In this document: one piece after another, positions 15,977-24,851 of the stretch
Layout of the letters: the number at the start of each line of letters is the position of its first letter
Position numbering within the stretch: position 1 is the first letter of the stretch
From: an uncultured Granulosicoccus sp.
GTDB lineage: Bacteria > Pseudomonadota > Gammaproteobacteria > Granulosicoccales > Granulosicoccaceae
Reading direction: 5' to 3'
NCBI GenBank assembly: GCA_947495035.1
Contig: CANLXI010000015.1
Span: 62,001 to 126,000, forward strand
Length of the DNA: 64,000 nt
The notes under the pieces: model-generated
Told to the model about the DNA's origin: nothing
The model's input: only the letters and a program-made list of their open reading frames with translations
Database searches by the model: none
Translations under genes and position numbers: made by a program

Positions 15977-16903
15977 TTAACGGATACCCTTGGACGACAG
16001 ATCGATTACCTGCGCAGCCTTTTCCTGCGTGATCAGGTTAGGACCTGAAGGCACATCGCCACCTGGCATCAGGCCGTATTCTGCGTGCAGTGCCAGAAAG
16101 GCCACTGGCAGATAACCCTGCAGGAACTGCTGCTGGTCAATGGCAAAGGCTGCATTGCCTTCGGAAACCGACTTCAGGAAATTGCCGGAAAGGTCGAAAG
16201 AGCCCACGAGAACCTCACCCGTACGACCGACTGCATCGACAGCGGCAACAGCTGGCTCGCCGGCAAGCGACGCACCCAGAGCAATCACTGCGTCGATGTC
16301 AGGATTGGACTCCAGAGAGGCTTGTACCTTGGACTGGATTTCACTCGGATCATTGGTTGTCGGCATGACATCTACTGGTCCACCAAACCCTTCGGCAAAA
16401 CCTGCACAGCGATCGTCAAGTGAAATGTTGCCCACTTCGTGGTTGATGCACAGACCGTGGTTACCGCCCAGCTCAGCCATCTTCTCGCCAGCAGCCTTGC
16501 CCGCATCGAATTCGGACTGTCCCACATGCAGCAATGCGCCAAGCTCTTTCGCCGCATCGCCACCCGAGTTCATTGAAATTACCGGTATACCAGCTGCAAC
16601 GGCATTCTGGATGGAGGGGCCGAGTGCATCGGCATCCGGTACCGAGACAACCAGGCCATCTGGCTCCTGGTTGACGGCAGCATCGATCAGCTGACTCATC
16701 GCGATCATGTCGAACGTTTCGGGTGCCCGATATTCGACGTTTGCGCCAGTATCCGCCGCCGCTCTCTCGACACCATTCTTGACGACTGACCAGAAGGGAT
16801 CACTGGCCTGTCCGTGACTGACGACAATGATATCGGCAGCCATCAAGGCGGGTGCTGCGACCAAGGTCGCGGCGGCGATAGTTGTTTTAACAATTCTTCT
16901 CAT
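15977..16903 (-). CDS. Periplasmic sugar-binding protein (FrcB/IbpA/RbsB-like), probably inositol receptor
   Basis: A 308-residue receptor with a signal peptide (RRIVKTTIAAATLVAAPALMA, cut before ADIIVV). The mature fold is the two-lobed periplasmic binding protein type I: VVSHGQASDPFWSVVKNG at the start, GLVVSVPDADALGPSIQ, GIPVISMNSGGD, and AFAIDQQQFLQGYLPVAFL near the C-terminus, which are typical for fructose, inositol and ribose receptors. Start ATG at 16903 follows an AGGAG about 7 bases away. The 208 bp upstream (16904-17111) carry its likely promoter; one half of the iol operator motif (GCGTGCAA, 17077-17084) occurs there but without a matching second half. Confidence 0.88.
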   Translation of the reverse strand: MRRIVKTTIAAATLVAAPALMAADIIVVSHGQASDPFWSVVKNGVERAAADTGANVEYRAPETFDMIAMSQLIDAAVNQEPDGLVVSVPDADALGPSIQNAVAAGIPVISMNSGGDAAKELGALLHVGQSEFDAGKAAGEKMAELGGNHGLCINHEVGNISLDDRCAGFAEGFGGPVDVMPTTNDPSEIQSKVQASLESNPDIDAVIALGASLAGEPAVAAVDAVGRTGEVLVGSFDLSGNFLKSVSEGNAAFAIDQQQFLQGYLPVAFLALHAEYGLMPGGDVPSGPNLITQEKAAQVIDLSSKGIR

Positions 16904-17111
16904 TCTTTACTCCTGTTGGAATGTCATGAAAGACAAGCGAGTGGCTTGCCGGTGTGTGCAGAATTTCTCCGCGTGGTAATTCGTCAAGCGATCCTATCCG
17001 GGAACACTCAGAGAGTTGTTCCGACATCGATTCGAATGACAAATATCTGGTCTATCTTTTCTTGAAAAGACAATGTGCGTGCAATTGCGCCAGTGGTCTA
17101 TCAAGCACTCA

Positions 17112-17906
17112 TCAGCCGATACTCGACGTCACGGTAAATGCCTGCCTGAATGCACTCAGTGCCACTTCCGGATCGCCGGAGGCAAATGCTTCCATGGCGA
17201 CCGGTCCCCGGTAGTTCATCGCGTCGAGTGCACTTGCGATATGGGCGTAGTTGATCTCTCCGGATCCCGGCTCACAACGGCCCGGATTGTCCGCGACTTG
17301 TATTTCACCGATCCAGGGCAGGCATTTCTCGCACCAGCGCACCAGATCACCTTCTCCAATCTGCGTGTGATAAAGGTCCAGATTGATTCGCAGTTGCGGT
17401 CGGTCCACGGCCGATACCAGTGACAATACATCTGCCGTGGAATTGAAGGGACAGCCTGGGTGATCTTGCAGGTTCAGGTTTTCCAGCGTAAATACGACAC
17501 CTTCGTCCTCCGCCAGATCACACAGCCTGTTCAGCGTATCCCGGGCTTTCAACCACATCGCGCCCGTAATTACATCAGTCTGTAACTTCGGTATTCCTCC
17601 TTCACCCAAACCCGTACCGTGCAGGTTGAGACGCGATACACCCAGCCGTCTACCGACCTGTATGGTCTCGCGGGCTGATTTCAGCAGTGCCGCAGCACCT
17701 TCATCGTCAGCCAGCCTGCCTTCCAGGTAACCATTCATGATGGTGTAGTCGGCACCCACGGCTTCGAGTCTGGCCAGGTCGTGCTCTGGCCAGTTCCATA
17801 AGCCGACACCAAAACCGAGTTCCGTCAGTCTTGACGCACGCCACTCTATCGGTTTGTCCTGCCACAACATTTCAGCGCAGGCGGCCAACTGGAAAGGGAT
17901 GGTCAT
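17112..17906 (-). CDS. Hydroxypyruvate-isomerase-like TIM-barrel protein of the iol cluster
   Basis: A 264-residue sugar-phosphate-isomerase-like TIM barrel of the Hyi/OtnI/IolI group. Metal-binding positions are visible: Glu in VVFTLENLNLQDHPG, Asp and His in LRINLDLYHTQIGEGDL, His/Asp in EIQVADNPGRCEPGSGEINY and the terminal Glu in GPVAMEAFASG. It follows iolB by 45 bp on the same strand. Hydroxypyruvate isomerase activity is one possibility; a role like Bacillus IolI (2-keto-myo-inositol isomerase) would fit the cluster better, but the NPGRxEPGxGEINY motif is the Hyi one. Function within inositol use is therefore open. Confidence 0.75.
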   Translation of the reverse strand: MTIPFQLAACAEMLWQDKPIEWRASRLTELGFGVGLWNWPEHDLARLEAVGADYTIMNGYLEGRLADDEGAAALLKSARETIQVGRRLGVSRLNLHGTGLGEGGIPKLQTDVITGAMWLKARDTLNRLCDLAEDEGVVFTLENLNLQDHPGCPFNSTADVLSLVSAVDRPQLRINLDLYHTQIGEGDLVRWCEKCLPWIGEIQVADNPGRCEPGSGEINYAHIASALDAMNYRGPVAMEAFASGDPEVALSAFRQAFTVTSSIG

Positions 17907-17951
17907 TGCATTTTTGTCCGAGGCGTTCAGTGATTCGAAGCGTGTATGCCT

Positions 17952-18758
17952 TCAGGCGTCGCGCTCGAGAATCCACTCGACTTCCGGAGCTGGAACAAAG
18001 CGCCACTTGCGCAGTGGGCCGGCCATCACGTTCAGGTAGTACATGTCGAATCCGTGTGGTGCGGCGCAGGGATGATGCCCGCGCGGCACCAGTACGACGT
18101 CGCCATCGGCTACGGCCATGGTCTCATCCAGTGAGCCATCGTCGGTATATACCCGTTGCACACCAAATCCGCTTGCCGGATTCAGGCGGTGGTAATAGGT
18201 CTCTTCCAGATAGGTGATACGGGGAAAATCATCCTCATCATGGCGATGACTGGGGTAGGACGACCAATTGCCGGCGGGGGTGAAGACTTCCGTGACCAGC
18301 AGGGAGTCGCAAAAATCCTCGTTCTCCATGGCGATATTGTTGATATAGCGCTTGTTGGAACCCTTGCCGCGTTCGGTCAGCGTGATCCCGTCAGGGCCTA
18401 TCCTGCGTGCTTCATGCCCGCCCTTGCCGGGCGCAGTGCACACGGCAATGACGCAGTCGGTCTCGGCTTTCGCATCCCATTGCGTATCGTTGGGCAGATA
18501 CAGGCAGTGCGGAGCCAGTCTTTCAAAGACATTCATGCGGTTGCCCAGTACGCCCCAGTGCTGGCCTGCGCCGTTGATCTCGGCCTTGCCTTCCACCATG
18601 ACGAGAATCACTTCTCTGTCGCCCGTGGCTTCGCTGGCTGTTTCGCCGGCACGCAATCGATACAGAGAAAATCCGACATAGCGCCAACCGGCGCTGGTGG
18701 CTGTTATCTCATGGACCTTGCCATGATTCCCGAAGGGTTTTTTCAACAATACTGACAT
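17952..18758 (-). CDS. iolB: 5-deoxy-glucuronate isomerase IolB
   Basis: A 268-residue bicupin enzyme that converts 5-deoxy-D-glucuronate to 2-deoxy-5-keto-gluconate in myo-inositol breakdown. Diagnostic stretches include WRYVGFSLYRLRAGE, the C-terminal metal site NWSSYPSHRHDEDDFP (two His, Asp, Glu), YLEETYYHRLNPASGFGVQRVYT, and GDVVLVPRGHHPCAAPHGFDMYYLNVMAGP. Length is normal. Its first base is the last base of the iolE stop, so translation is coupled to iolE. Confidence 0.96.
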   Translation of the reverse strand: MSVLLKKPFGNHGKVHEITATSAGWRYVGFSLYRLRAGETASEATGDREVILVMVEGKAEINGAGQHWGVLGNRMNVFERLAPHCLYLPNDTQWDAKAETDCVIAVCTAPGKGGHEARRIGPDGITLTERGKGSNKRYINNIAMENEDFCDSLLVTEVFTPAGNWSSYPSHRHDEDDFPRITYLEETYYHRLNPASGFGVQRVYTDDGSLDETMAVADGDVVLVPRGHHPCAAPHGFDMYYLNVMAGPLRKWRFVPAPEVEWILERDA

Positions 18759-19687
18759 CAGATCGACTCCTGGTCTTGCTTGTTGGTGTTGATCATGAGC
18801 CCTGATTTCTGGCAGATCCTGACGATATGCTCATAGCCCATGTTGGCGTATTCATAGGGTGGCGCCTTGGCAGGATCCTGCTCGGCTTCAACGACAATCC
18901 AGCCCGCATAGTCCTGCTTGCGCAACAGGTCGGTAACACCCTGAAAATCGATGCAACCTTGCGGGTCACCCGGTACGGTAAACACGCCTGCTATCACGGC
19001 ATCGAGGAAACTCATGTTCTCGCGTCGAGCTCGCTGCATGACATCTTCTCGCACATCCTTGAAATGCACGTGGTGTACGCGATGACCCCAGGTATCCAGT
19101 GTGCCGAGTACATCAGCGCCACCAAAATGCAGATGGCCTGTATCAAAGAGCAAGGTGACGTCATCCGAGCTGCCTTCCATCAACCAGTTCACATCGTCCT
19201 GATCCTCGATCATCGAGCCCATGTGGTGGTGGTAAGCCAATACCAGCCCCTGGCTGGCTGTCCAGCTTGCCAGCTCGGACAACTTGGCGGCATAGCTCAA
19301 GATGTCGTCTCGCGTCAGCTTGGGCCGATCGTTCACGGCAACCGACTGATTGCCCTGAACGGTGTTGGAACACTCTGCGTAGACGATGCACGGAGAACCC
19401 AGAGCCACAAACTGCTCGACTTGCTGTGAGATCATCTGCTTTTCATCGGCAACCGATGAATTCATGAGATTGCCGGAACACCAACCGCCACACAAGGCCA
19501 GCTGATTGTCAGCCAGGTAGCTGCGCAGGCCTTCCGTATCCTGTGGCATGCGTCGACCACGCTCGACCCCGGTGTAGCCGATCTTGCGTGCTTCCTGCAG
19601 TGCCTGCTCCATGGTGTAGGCGGCAGTCAGCTCTGGCAGATCGTCGTTTTGCCAGGAAATTGGGGAAATACCGATTTTTATGCTCAT
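18758..19687 (-). CDS. iolE: Inosose dehydratase IolE
   Basis: A 309-residue TIM-barrel enzyme that dehydrates 2-keto-myo-inositol to 3,5/4-trihydroxycyclohexane-1,2-dione. It opens with IKIGISPISWQNDDLPEL, and the metal ligands are seen in VLAYHHHMGSMIEDQDDVN, VTLLFDTGHLHFGGAD, HRVHHVHFKDVR and WIVVEAEQDP. Length and motifs are standard. Its start overlaps the iolD stop by four bases, and iolB follows with a one-base overlap. Confidence 0.96.
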   Translation of the reverse strand: MSIKIGISPISWQNDDLPELTAAYTMEQALQEARKIGYTGVERGRRMPQDTEGLRSYLADNQLALCGGWCSGNLMNSSVADEKQMISQQVEQFVALGSPCIVYAECSNTVQGNQSVAVNDRPKLTRDDILSYAAKLSELASWTASQGLVLAYHHHMGSMIEDQDDVNWLMEGSSDDVTLLFDTGHLHFGGADVLGTLDTWGHRVHHVHFKDVREDVMQRARRENMSFLDAVIAGVFTVPGDPQGCIDFQGVTDLLRKQDYAGWIVVEAEQDPAKAPPYEYANMGYEHIVRICQKSGLMINTNKQDQESI

Positions 19688-21528
19688 CGTGTTTTTCTAT
19701 CTGTCACTGCAGCCTCGTAGGCAGCTCGAATCTCGTTCATGTTTTCTCGTTCGCTCACCTCAGGGACCGCGACATCCCACCAGGTACCGCCATGCGGGGT
19801 AGAGGGGTATGGGTCAGTGTCGATGACGATCACATAGGGACCCTTGATGTCCGCTCGTCTGTCCAGAGCCTCCTCCAGCTCGCCGATGCTGGATACCGAC
19901 AATGCCGTTGCGCCCATGGAGCTGGCGTGTTGCACGAAGTCGATGCGCGACGGCTGCTCGTGGATGGCGTGTTCGAGCAGATTGTTGAACTCGGCGCCTC
20001 CCGTGCCCATCTGCAAGCGATTGATACATCCATAGCCGCGGTTATCAGTAACAACCACGGTGAAACTGATGCCCATCATCGCCGCCGTTGCCATTTCCGA
20101 ATTGGCCATCATGTAGGTTCCATCGCCAGTGAAGCAGATGACGTCACGATCAGGTTCGGCCATCTTGATACCCATGGCACCTGCAATCTCATACCCCATA
20201 CAGCTGAAACCGTATTCCATGTGATAAGCGCCCGGACGGGGGGCTTTCCACAGCTTGTGCAGCTCTCCGGGCATGGTCCCGGCAGCAGACATGACCGCTG
20301 TGTCCTGATGGGAGGCACGTTGCACGGCACCGATGACCTGCATGTCTGTGGGCAAGGCATTGGTGTCTGTTGGCGATGACGCTGGTGCATCAGTGAGCAC
20401 GTCCACTTTCCCGAACCAATCCGCTTTCAGAGACTCAGCAGGTGCATCGAAGCGATGTGAACCAAGTTGTTCCGACAACTCATTCAGGCCCACCCGTGCA
20501 TCCGACTGCAAGGGCATGGAACCGCGTTTCGCGGTGTCGTGCGCCGCGGTATTGAGGCTGATCACCGTACGGTCAGGGTTCGAGAACAGAGACCAGGAGC
20601 CGGTCGTGAAGTCCTGAAAGCGCGTGCCGACACCCAGTATCAGATCTGCCTCGGCACATACCGCATTCGCCGCTTCGCCACCGGTCACACCAATGGGGCC
20701 GAGGTTGAGTGGATGGTCCCATGCCAGCGCAGACTTTCCTGCCTGCGTCTCGGTAACCGGCACCTGATGCTTCTCGGAAAATTCCAGCAGCGCAGCAGTG
20801 GCATCCGAATAATGCACGCCGCCGCCGGCGACAATCACCGGGTGAGTTGCCGAGCGAATCGCATCGACTGCCCGTTGCAGCTCGGCTTCATCCGGGCGGA
20901 TACGTCGGCGGTGCCAGACCGTGGGCTCGAAGAAGGACAGGGGGAAGTCATGGGCTTCCGCCTGTACATCCTGGCAGAAGGCCAGCGTCACCGGTCCGCA
21001 ATCGGCAGGGTCTGTCAGCGTGCGAAAGGCTCGCGGCAGCGCCGTCAACAACTGCTCCGGACGCATGATGCGATCGAAGTAACGACTGACCGGCCGAAAT
21101 ACATCGTTGGCACTGATGGTGCCGTCATTGAAATCCTCGATCTGTTGCAACACCGGATCCGGCCCGCGGTTGGCAAAGACATCACCCGGAATCAGCAGCA
21201 CCGGCAGACGGTTGACATGCGCGAGCGCTGCCGCAGTCACCATGTTGGTGGCACCGGGACCAATCGATGAGGTCACCGCCATTGCACGGCTGCGGCGCAG
21301 TTGCTTGGCATAGGCAATGGCGGCATGCGCCATCGTCTGCTCGTTGTGGCCACGCCACGTCGGCAGGGTTTCGCGTGCCCCGTACAATGCCTCACCAATG
21401 CCAGCGACATTGCCGTGACCGAAGATGGCCCAGACGCCGGCAATGAAGGGTGTTCCATCTTCCGTCAGCTGCGCACCCAGGTAGCGCACCATGGCCTGAG
21501 CCGCAGTAAGTCGAATCGTCTTACTCAT
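19684..21528 (-). CDS. iolD: Trihydroxycyclohexane-dione hydrolase IolD
   Basis: A 614-residue thiamine-diphosphate enzyme that opens the ring of 3,5/4-trihydroxycyclohexane-1,2-dione to 5-deoxy-glucuronate. The N-terminal pyrimidine domain has GVWAIFGHGNVAGIGEAL and the catalytic-Glu block RGHNEQTMAHAAIAYAKQ; the C-terminal domain carries the ThDP motif GDGTYMMANSEMATAAMMGI...VTDNRGYGCINRLQ. It overlaps iolC by 8 bases and iolE by 4, the tightest part of the operon. Confidence 0.96.
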   Translation of the reverse strand: MSKTIRLTAAQAMVRYLGAQLTEDGTPFIAGVWAIFGHGNVAGIGEALYGARETLPTWRGHNEQTMAHAAIAYAKQLRRSRAMAVTSSIGPGATNMVTAAALAHVNRLPVLLIPGDVFANRGPDPVLQQIEDFNDGTISANDVFRPVSRYFDRIMRPEQLLTALPRAFRTLTDPADCGPVTLAFCQDVQAEAHDFPLSFFEPTVWHRRRIRPDEAELQRAVDAIRSATHPVIVAGGGVHYSDATAALLEFSEKHQVPVTETQAGKSALAWDHPLNLGPIGVTGGEAANAVCAEADLILGVGTRFQDFTTGSWSLFSNPDRTVISLNTAAHDTAKRGSMPLQSDARVGLNELSEQLGSHRFDAPAESLKADWFGKVDVLTDAPASSPTDTNALPTDMQVIGAVQRASHQDTAVMSAAGTMPGELHKLWKAPRPGAYHMEYGFSCMGYEIAGAMGIKMAEPDRDVICFTGDGTYMMANSEMATAAMMGISFTVVVTDNRGYGCINRLQMGTGGAEFNNLLEHAIHEQPSRIDFVQHASSMGATALSVSSIGELEEALDRRADIKGPYVIVIDTDPYPSTPHGGTWWDVAVPEVSERENMNEIRAAYEAAVTDRKTR

Positions 21529-23428
21529 GTGAGTCTCCTCGTGCCAGCGCTTTGTCCCAGAGCGTGCAAAGTCGTCGGTAGTTGTCTGCCATGGTGGCTA
21601 TCGCGTCCTTATCAGAGAGTTCGCCTCGCATCCATCGGCTGGCGCTGTCTGCAAAGATGGTTCGTCCTACGGCAAACCCCTTGACCAGCGGATAACGGGC
21701 CGCAATGTCGAAGCTCTCGGCCAGCTTCTCTTCGCTTTCGCCCAGGCCCAGTACGACAATGCCGCGAGTATTCCGGTCATGCCGTTCTATCGCATCAATG
21801 GCCTGCTGCCAGGCTTCCGGCGTAGTCATGGGTTCCAGCTTCCACCAATCGGGATAAACACCGGCGGCGTAGAAGCGCTCGATGATCTGTGCGGTCGTGG
21901 TGTCGTTGACCGCTGCGACCTTCGATGGGATGACTTCCAGCAGAAACTCCAGACGATTGCGACGACAGGCCTGAAAGAGACGCACGATGGTCGCTTCATG
22001 ATCGGCCCAGGTTGCCTCATCATCATCCGGGTGGCAGAAACACAATACTTTCACGACCTGGTCCCGAGGCCATTCGGACAATCCACCATAATCCGGTCCG
22101 ATACCGGGCTCGAGAGTCAATGGGCGTGAACCCGGCCATTCAACCGGACGACCGATCCACAACGGGGTATCGACAGCCCGATAGAGGGCATCACGACCGA
22201 GGCGCTCATCGCACAGCAGGCCGTAACCGGGCTGACCTTGTGCGACCCTGTTGGCGGCGTCCAGGCACAGCAATTTGAACTGGCCGATTTTCTCGTTGGT
22301 AGCGCCTTCCAGCTCTTCCAGCTGTATTCGGTGGTCGAATGCAAAGATTCTGACCGAGGGCCAGTCCAGATGGCGGTTGCTCGCCCAGTGAACTTGTTCA
22401 AGCGCCACGTCATTGCGCAGATCCGGTTGCTTTATGCCTCGCTCGAAGAAGAACTGCAGCTCTTGCCAGCTGGGGTAGGCCGGTGTGCAACCGTGTCGAC
22501 TGACAGCAAATGCACCGCAGGCGTTCGCGTACTTCAGAGCGGTAGGCCAGTCTTCACCGTCAAGCCAGCCTTTGAGTAAACCGGACATGAAGCCATCTCC
22601 GGCTCCCAGCACATTGAAGACTTCAATGGCAAAGCCAGGACCGCTTTCGCCATCATCCAGCGTGTCCGGAATGTCACCCGTAAACGCAACCGCGCCAGCG
22701 GCTCCACGCTTGCAGATCAGAGCGGCATTCGAGACGGCTCGAACCGCCTTTAGCGCCGCTATCGTATCCGTCGTTCCACCGGCAATATGAAATTCTTCTT
22801 CTGTGCCGACTATCAGGTCAAACAGATGCAGAGTCGACTGCAGCTTGGCCGTTACCTGATCGGAAGCCACGAAACGGCTCTCCCCCTCACCATGACCCGC
22901 AACTCCCCAGAGGTTGGGGCGATAGTCGATATCCAGCGCGGTCTGCATTCCTTCCTGACGGGCAATATCCAATGCCTTGAGAGTCGCCGCTTCCACTTGC
23001 GGATGACTCAGGTGAGTACCCGTGGCCACGACTGCACGAGCATCGCGAATGAGTGCCGGATCGATGTCGTCGACCGTCAGCCCCATGTCCGCACATTGCT
23101 CACGATAGAAGATCAGCGGGAACTGTTCCTGGTCACGTATGCCCAGCAATACCAATGCTGTCAGACGCTCGGCATCCACCTTGACGCCGCGTGTGTCGAC
23201 ACCTTCGCGCTCCAGTTCTTCAAGGATGAAGCGTCCCATGTGTTCATCACCGACACCGGTGATGACCGCCGACTTCAGCCCGAGTCGGGCCGTACCACAG
23301 GCGATATTGGTGGGGCTGCCACCAATGTACTTGTCGAACGAGCGCATGTCCTCGAGGCGGCCGCCAACCTGAGCGCCATACAGGTCTACTGAAGAACGAC
23401 CAATCGTAACAAGATCAAGTTTTTTCAC
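21521..23428 (-). CDS. iolC: IolC kinase fused to a DUF2090/IolJ-like aldolase domain
   Basis: A 635-residue two-domain protein. Residues 1 to about 325 are a PfkB-family kinase (5-dehydro-2-deoxygluconokinase): GRSSVDLYGAQVGGRLEDMRSFDKYIGGSPTNIACGTARLG at the start in the usual blocks and the catalytic VLGAGDGFMSGLLKGWLDG near residue 285. Residues from about 340 (WPSVRIFAFDHRIQLEELEG) form the DUF2090 domain, an aldolase-like unit expected to split 2-deoxy-5-keto-gluconate 6-phosphate to DHAP and malonate semialdehyde. The fusion is known in proteobacteria and would explain why no separate iolJ is present. It starts the overlapping iolC-D-E-B block. Confidence 0.94.
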   Translation of the reverse strand: MKKLDLVTIGRSSVDLYGAQVGGRLEDMRSFDKYIGGSPTNIACGTARLGLKSAVITGVGDEHMGRFILEELEREGVDTRGVKVDAERLTALVLLGIRDQEQFPLIFYREQCADMGLTVDDIDPALIRDARAVVATGTHLSHPQVEAATLKALDIARQEGMQTALDIDYRPNLWGVAGHGEGESRFVASDQVTAKLQSTLHLFDLIVGTEEEFHIAGGTTDTIAALKAVRAVSNAALICKRGAAGAVAFTGDIPDTLDDGESGPGFAIEVFNVLGAGDGFMSGLLKGWLDGEDWPTALKYANACGAFAVSRHGCTPAYPSWQELQFFFERGIKQPDLRNDVALEQVHWASNRHLDWPSVRIFAFDHRIQLEELEGATNEKIGQFKLLCLDAANRVAQGQPGYGLLCDERLGRDALYRAVDTPLWIGRPVEWPGSRPLTLEPGIGPDYGGLSEWPRDQVVKVLCFCHPDDDEATWADHEATIVRLFQACRRNRLEFLLEVIPSKVAAVNDTTTAQIIERFYAAGVYPDWWKLEPMTTPEAWQQAIDAIERHDRNTRGIVVLGLGESEEKLAESFDIAARYPLVKGFAVGRTIFADSASRWMRGELSDKDAIATMADNYRRLCTLWDKALARGDSHE

Positions 23429-23511
23429 ATCCGTTCTCGGCTGATAATCAGATTAGGTGAGTATTCGTATTTGCTGAAGCTGCTGATCGACTACAGGCAG
23501 CTCGACGCGCT

Positions 23512-23546
23512 GCCAGCCCGGCCAATCCTGGAATCTCCGGGCTGGC
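23512..23546 (-). terminator. Stem-loop between iolG and iolC
   Basis: Ten-base arms GCCAGCCCGG (23512-23521) and CCGGGCTGGC (23537-23546) pair perfectly around a 15-base loop, starting 6 bases after the iolG stop. No T-run follows, so partial attenuation or mRNA protection between iolG and iolCDEB is more likely than full termination. Confidence 0.6.
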
Positions 23547-23552
23547 TGACAA

Positions 23553-24548
23553 TCAAACGTCTGCCAGTCTTACCGGCAGACCTGTCTGCATCGATGTCGT
23601 CGCAGCTTCGGCCATTGCCAACGCGGCAACCCCATCTTCCAGAGTGATTGGCAGAGCCTTGTTGTTGATGACCGCGTCGACGAAAGCGGCCCATTCAGCA
23701 TCATAGGCCGGCATGTAGCGCTCGAGAAAGAAGTAGGTAGGCCTGGCGTTGATGACACCGGTACTGGTGCTCTTGACAAGTGAGTTTTCGGGCACATTCA
23801 CGACCTGAAGCTGACCTTCCGAACCGAGAAGCTCTACGCGCTGATCGTAGCCGTAAGCGGCTCGTCGAGAGTTCTTGATGACGGCAATACGCCCATCGGC
23901 ATAGCGCAGGGTTGCAACGGCGGTGTCCACATCGCCTGCTTCGCCGATGGCGGGGTCGACTAGGGAAGACCCGATGGCCGTAATGGACTCGGGTAGATCG
24001 CCCATGATGAAATTCGCCATGTCGAAGTCATGAATCATCATGTCCCTGAACAAGCCACCGGACACATTGACGTAGCTGACGGGAGGCGGGGCAGGGTCGA
24101 ACGAGGTGATGGACAGCAATTCACTCTTGCCGATTTCACCAGCGACAGAGGCGGCTTTGAGAGCGGCGAAGCTGGGATCGAAACGTCGATTGAAGCCGAC
24201 CATGACGGGCTTTCCATTGGCACTGGAGACCTTCAGACAGGCCCTGGCACGCTCAAGGCTGAGATCCACCGGCTTTTCGCACAACACCGCCTTGCCGGCA
24301 GAGGTGGCAGCCTCGATCAGATCGGAATGCGTATCGGTAGAGGTCGCGATGAGGACGGCATCGATCTCCGGATCGGCGATGATCTGATCCACACTGCGGG
24401 CTGCCGCGCCGTGGAGAGCGGCCAGTTTTTTGGCACTCTCCGGGGCAACATCGGCAACGGCGGCCAAGGTGCTGCCGCGGTGAGCGGCGATGGCTTGTGC
24501 ATGTACGGTGCCGATCCGGCCGGCACCCAGAAGGCCTACTCTCAACAT
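23553..24548 (-). CDS. iolG: Inositol 2-dehydrogenase IolG
   Basis: A 331-residue GFO/IDH/MocA oxidoreductase that oxidises myo-inositol to 2-keto-myo-inositol with NAD+. The start at 24548 gives the family N-terminus MLRVGLLGAGRIGTVHAQAIA (Rossmann GxGxxG); the longer ORF to 24641 would run through the operator. Further marks are LCEKPVDLSLERA with the catalytic Lys, MVGFNRRFDPSF, and GGLFRDMMIHDFDMANFIMGD with the Asp/His of the active site. First gene of the iol block and divergent from the LacI regulator. Confidence 0.93.
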   Translation of the reverse strand: MLRVGLLGAGRIGTVHAQAIAAHRGSTLAAVADVAPESAKKLAALHGAAARSVDQIIADPEIDAVLIATSTDTHSDLIEAATSAGKAVLCEKPVDLSLERARACLKVSSANGKPVMVGFNRRFDPSFAALKAASVAGEIGKSELLSITSFDPAPPPVSYVNVSGGLFRDMMIHDFDMANFIMGDLPESITAIGSSLVDPAIGEAGDVDTAVATLRYADGRIAVIKNSRRAAYGYDQRVELLGSEGQLQVVNVPENSLVKSTSTGVINARPTYFFLERYMPAYDAEWAAFVDAVINNKALPITLEDGVAALAMAEAATTSMQTGLPVRLADV

Positions 24549-24601
24549 ATTCCTCTCGTTCCTTTTAGTGAAATCCAAACATGGGAGTGATGATGCCCCA
24601 T

Positions 24602-24641
24602 CTTGCACGCGCGTGCAAGCTGTTTTTGCTCGCGCGTGCAA
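24602..24641. promoter_or_regulatory. Twin palindromic operators of the iol region
   Basis: CTTGCACGCGCGTGCAAG at 24602-24619 is a perfect 18-bp palindrome with the central CG typical of LacI-family sites. A second copy with one mismatched pair, TTGCTCGCGCGTGCAA, lies at 24626-24641, about 23 bp centre to centre, on the same DNA face region. Both sit 54-93 bp upstream of iolG and in the region shared with the divergent LacI gene, whose product is the obvious ligand. Confidence 0.75.
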
Positions 24642-24851
24642 GATGGTAATGTTGATGAGAATGCGGGGCGATACCGTATCGCTTCAAAAGAGAGACACCG
24701 ATACCCTGTAAACTGAAAAGAACGATGACGGGACAGATCTATGACCGGAGTCGCACTATCTTTCGGTAGTCGGCGACGGCAGACTCTTCAGCGGAACTCG
24801 GCCGGTGTGCAGGACATCAGCGATTGATCAGCATTCAGTGCAACAACAACC

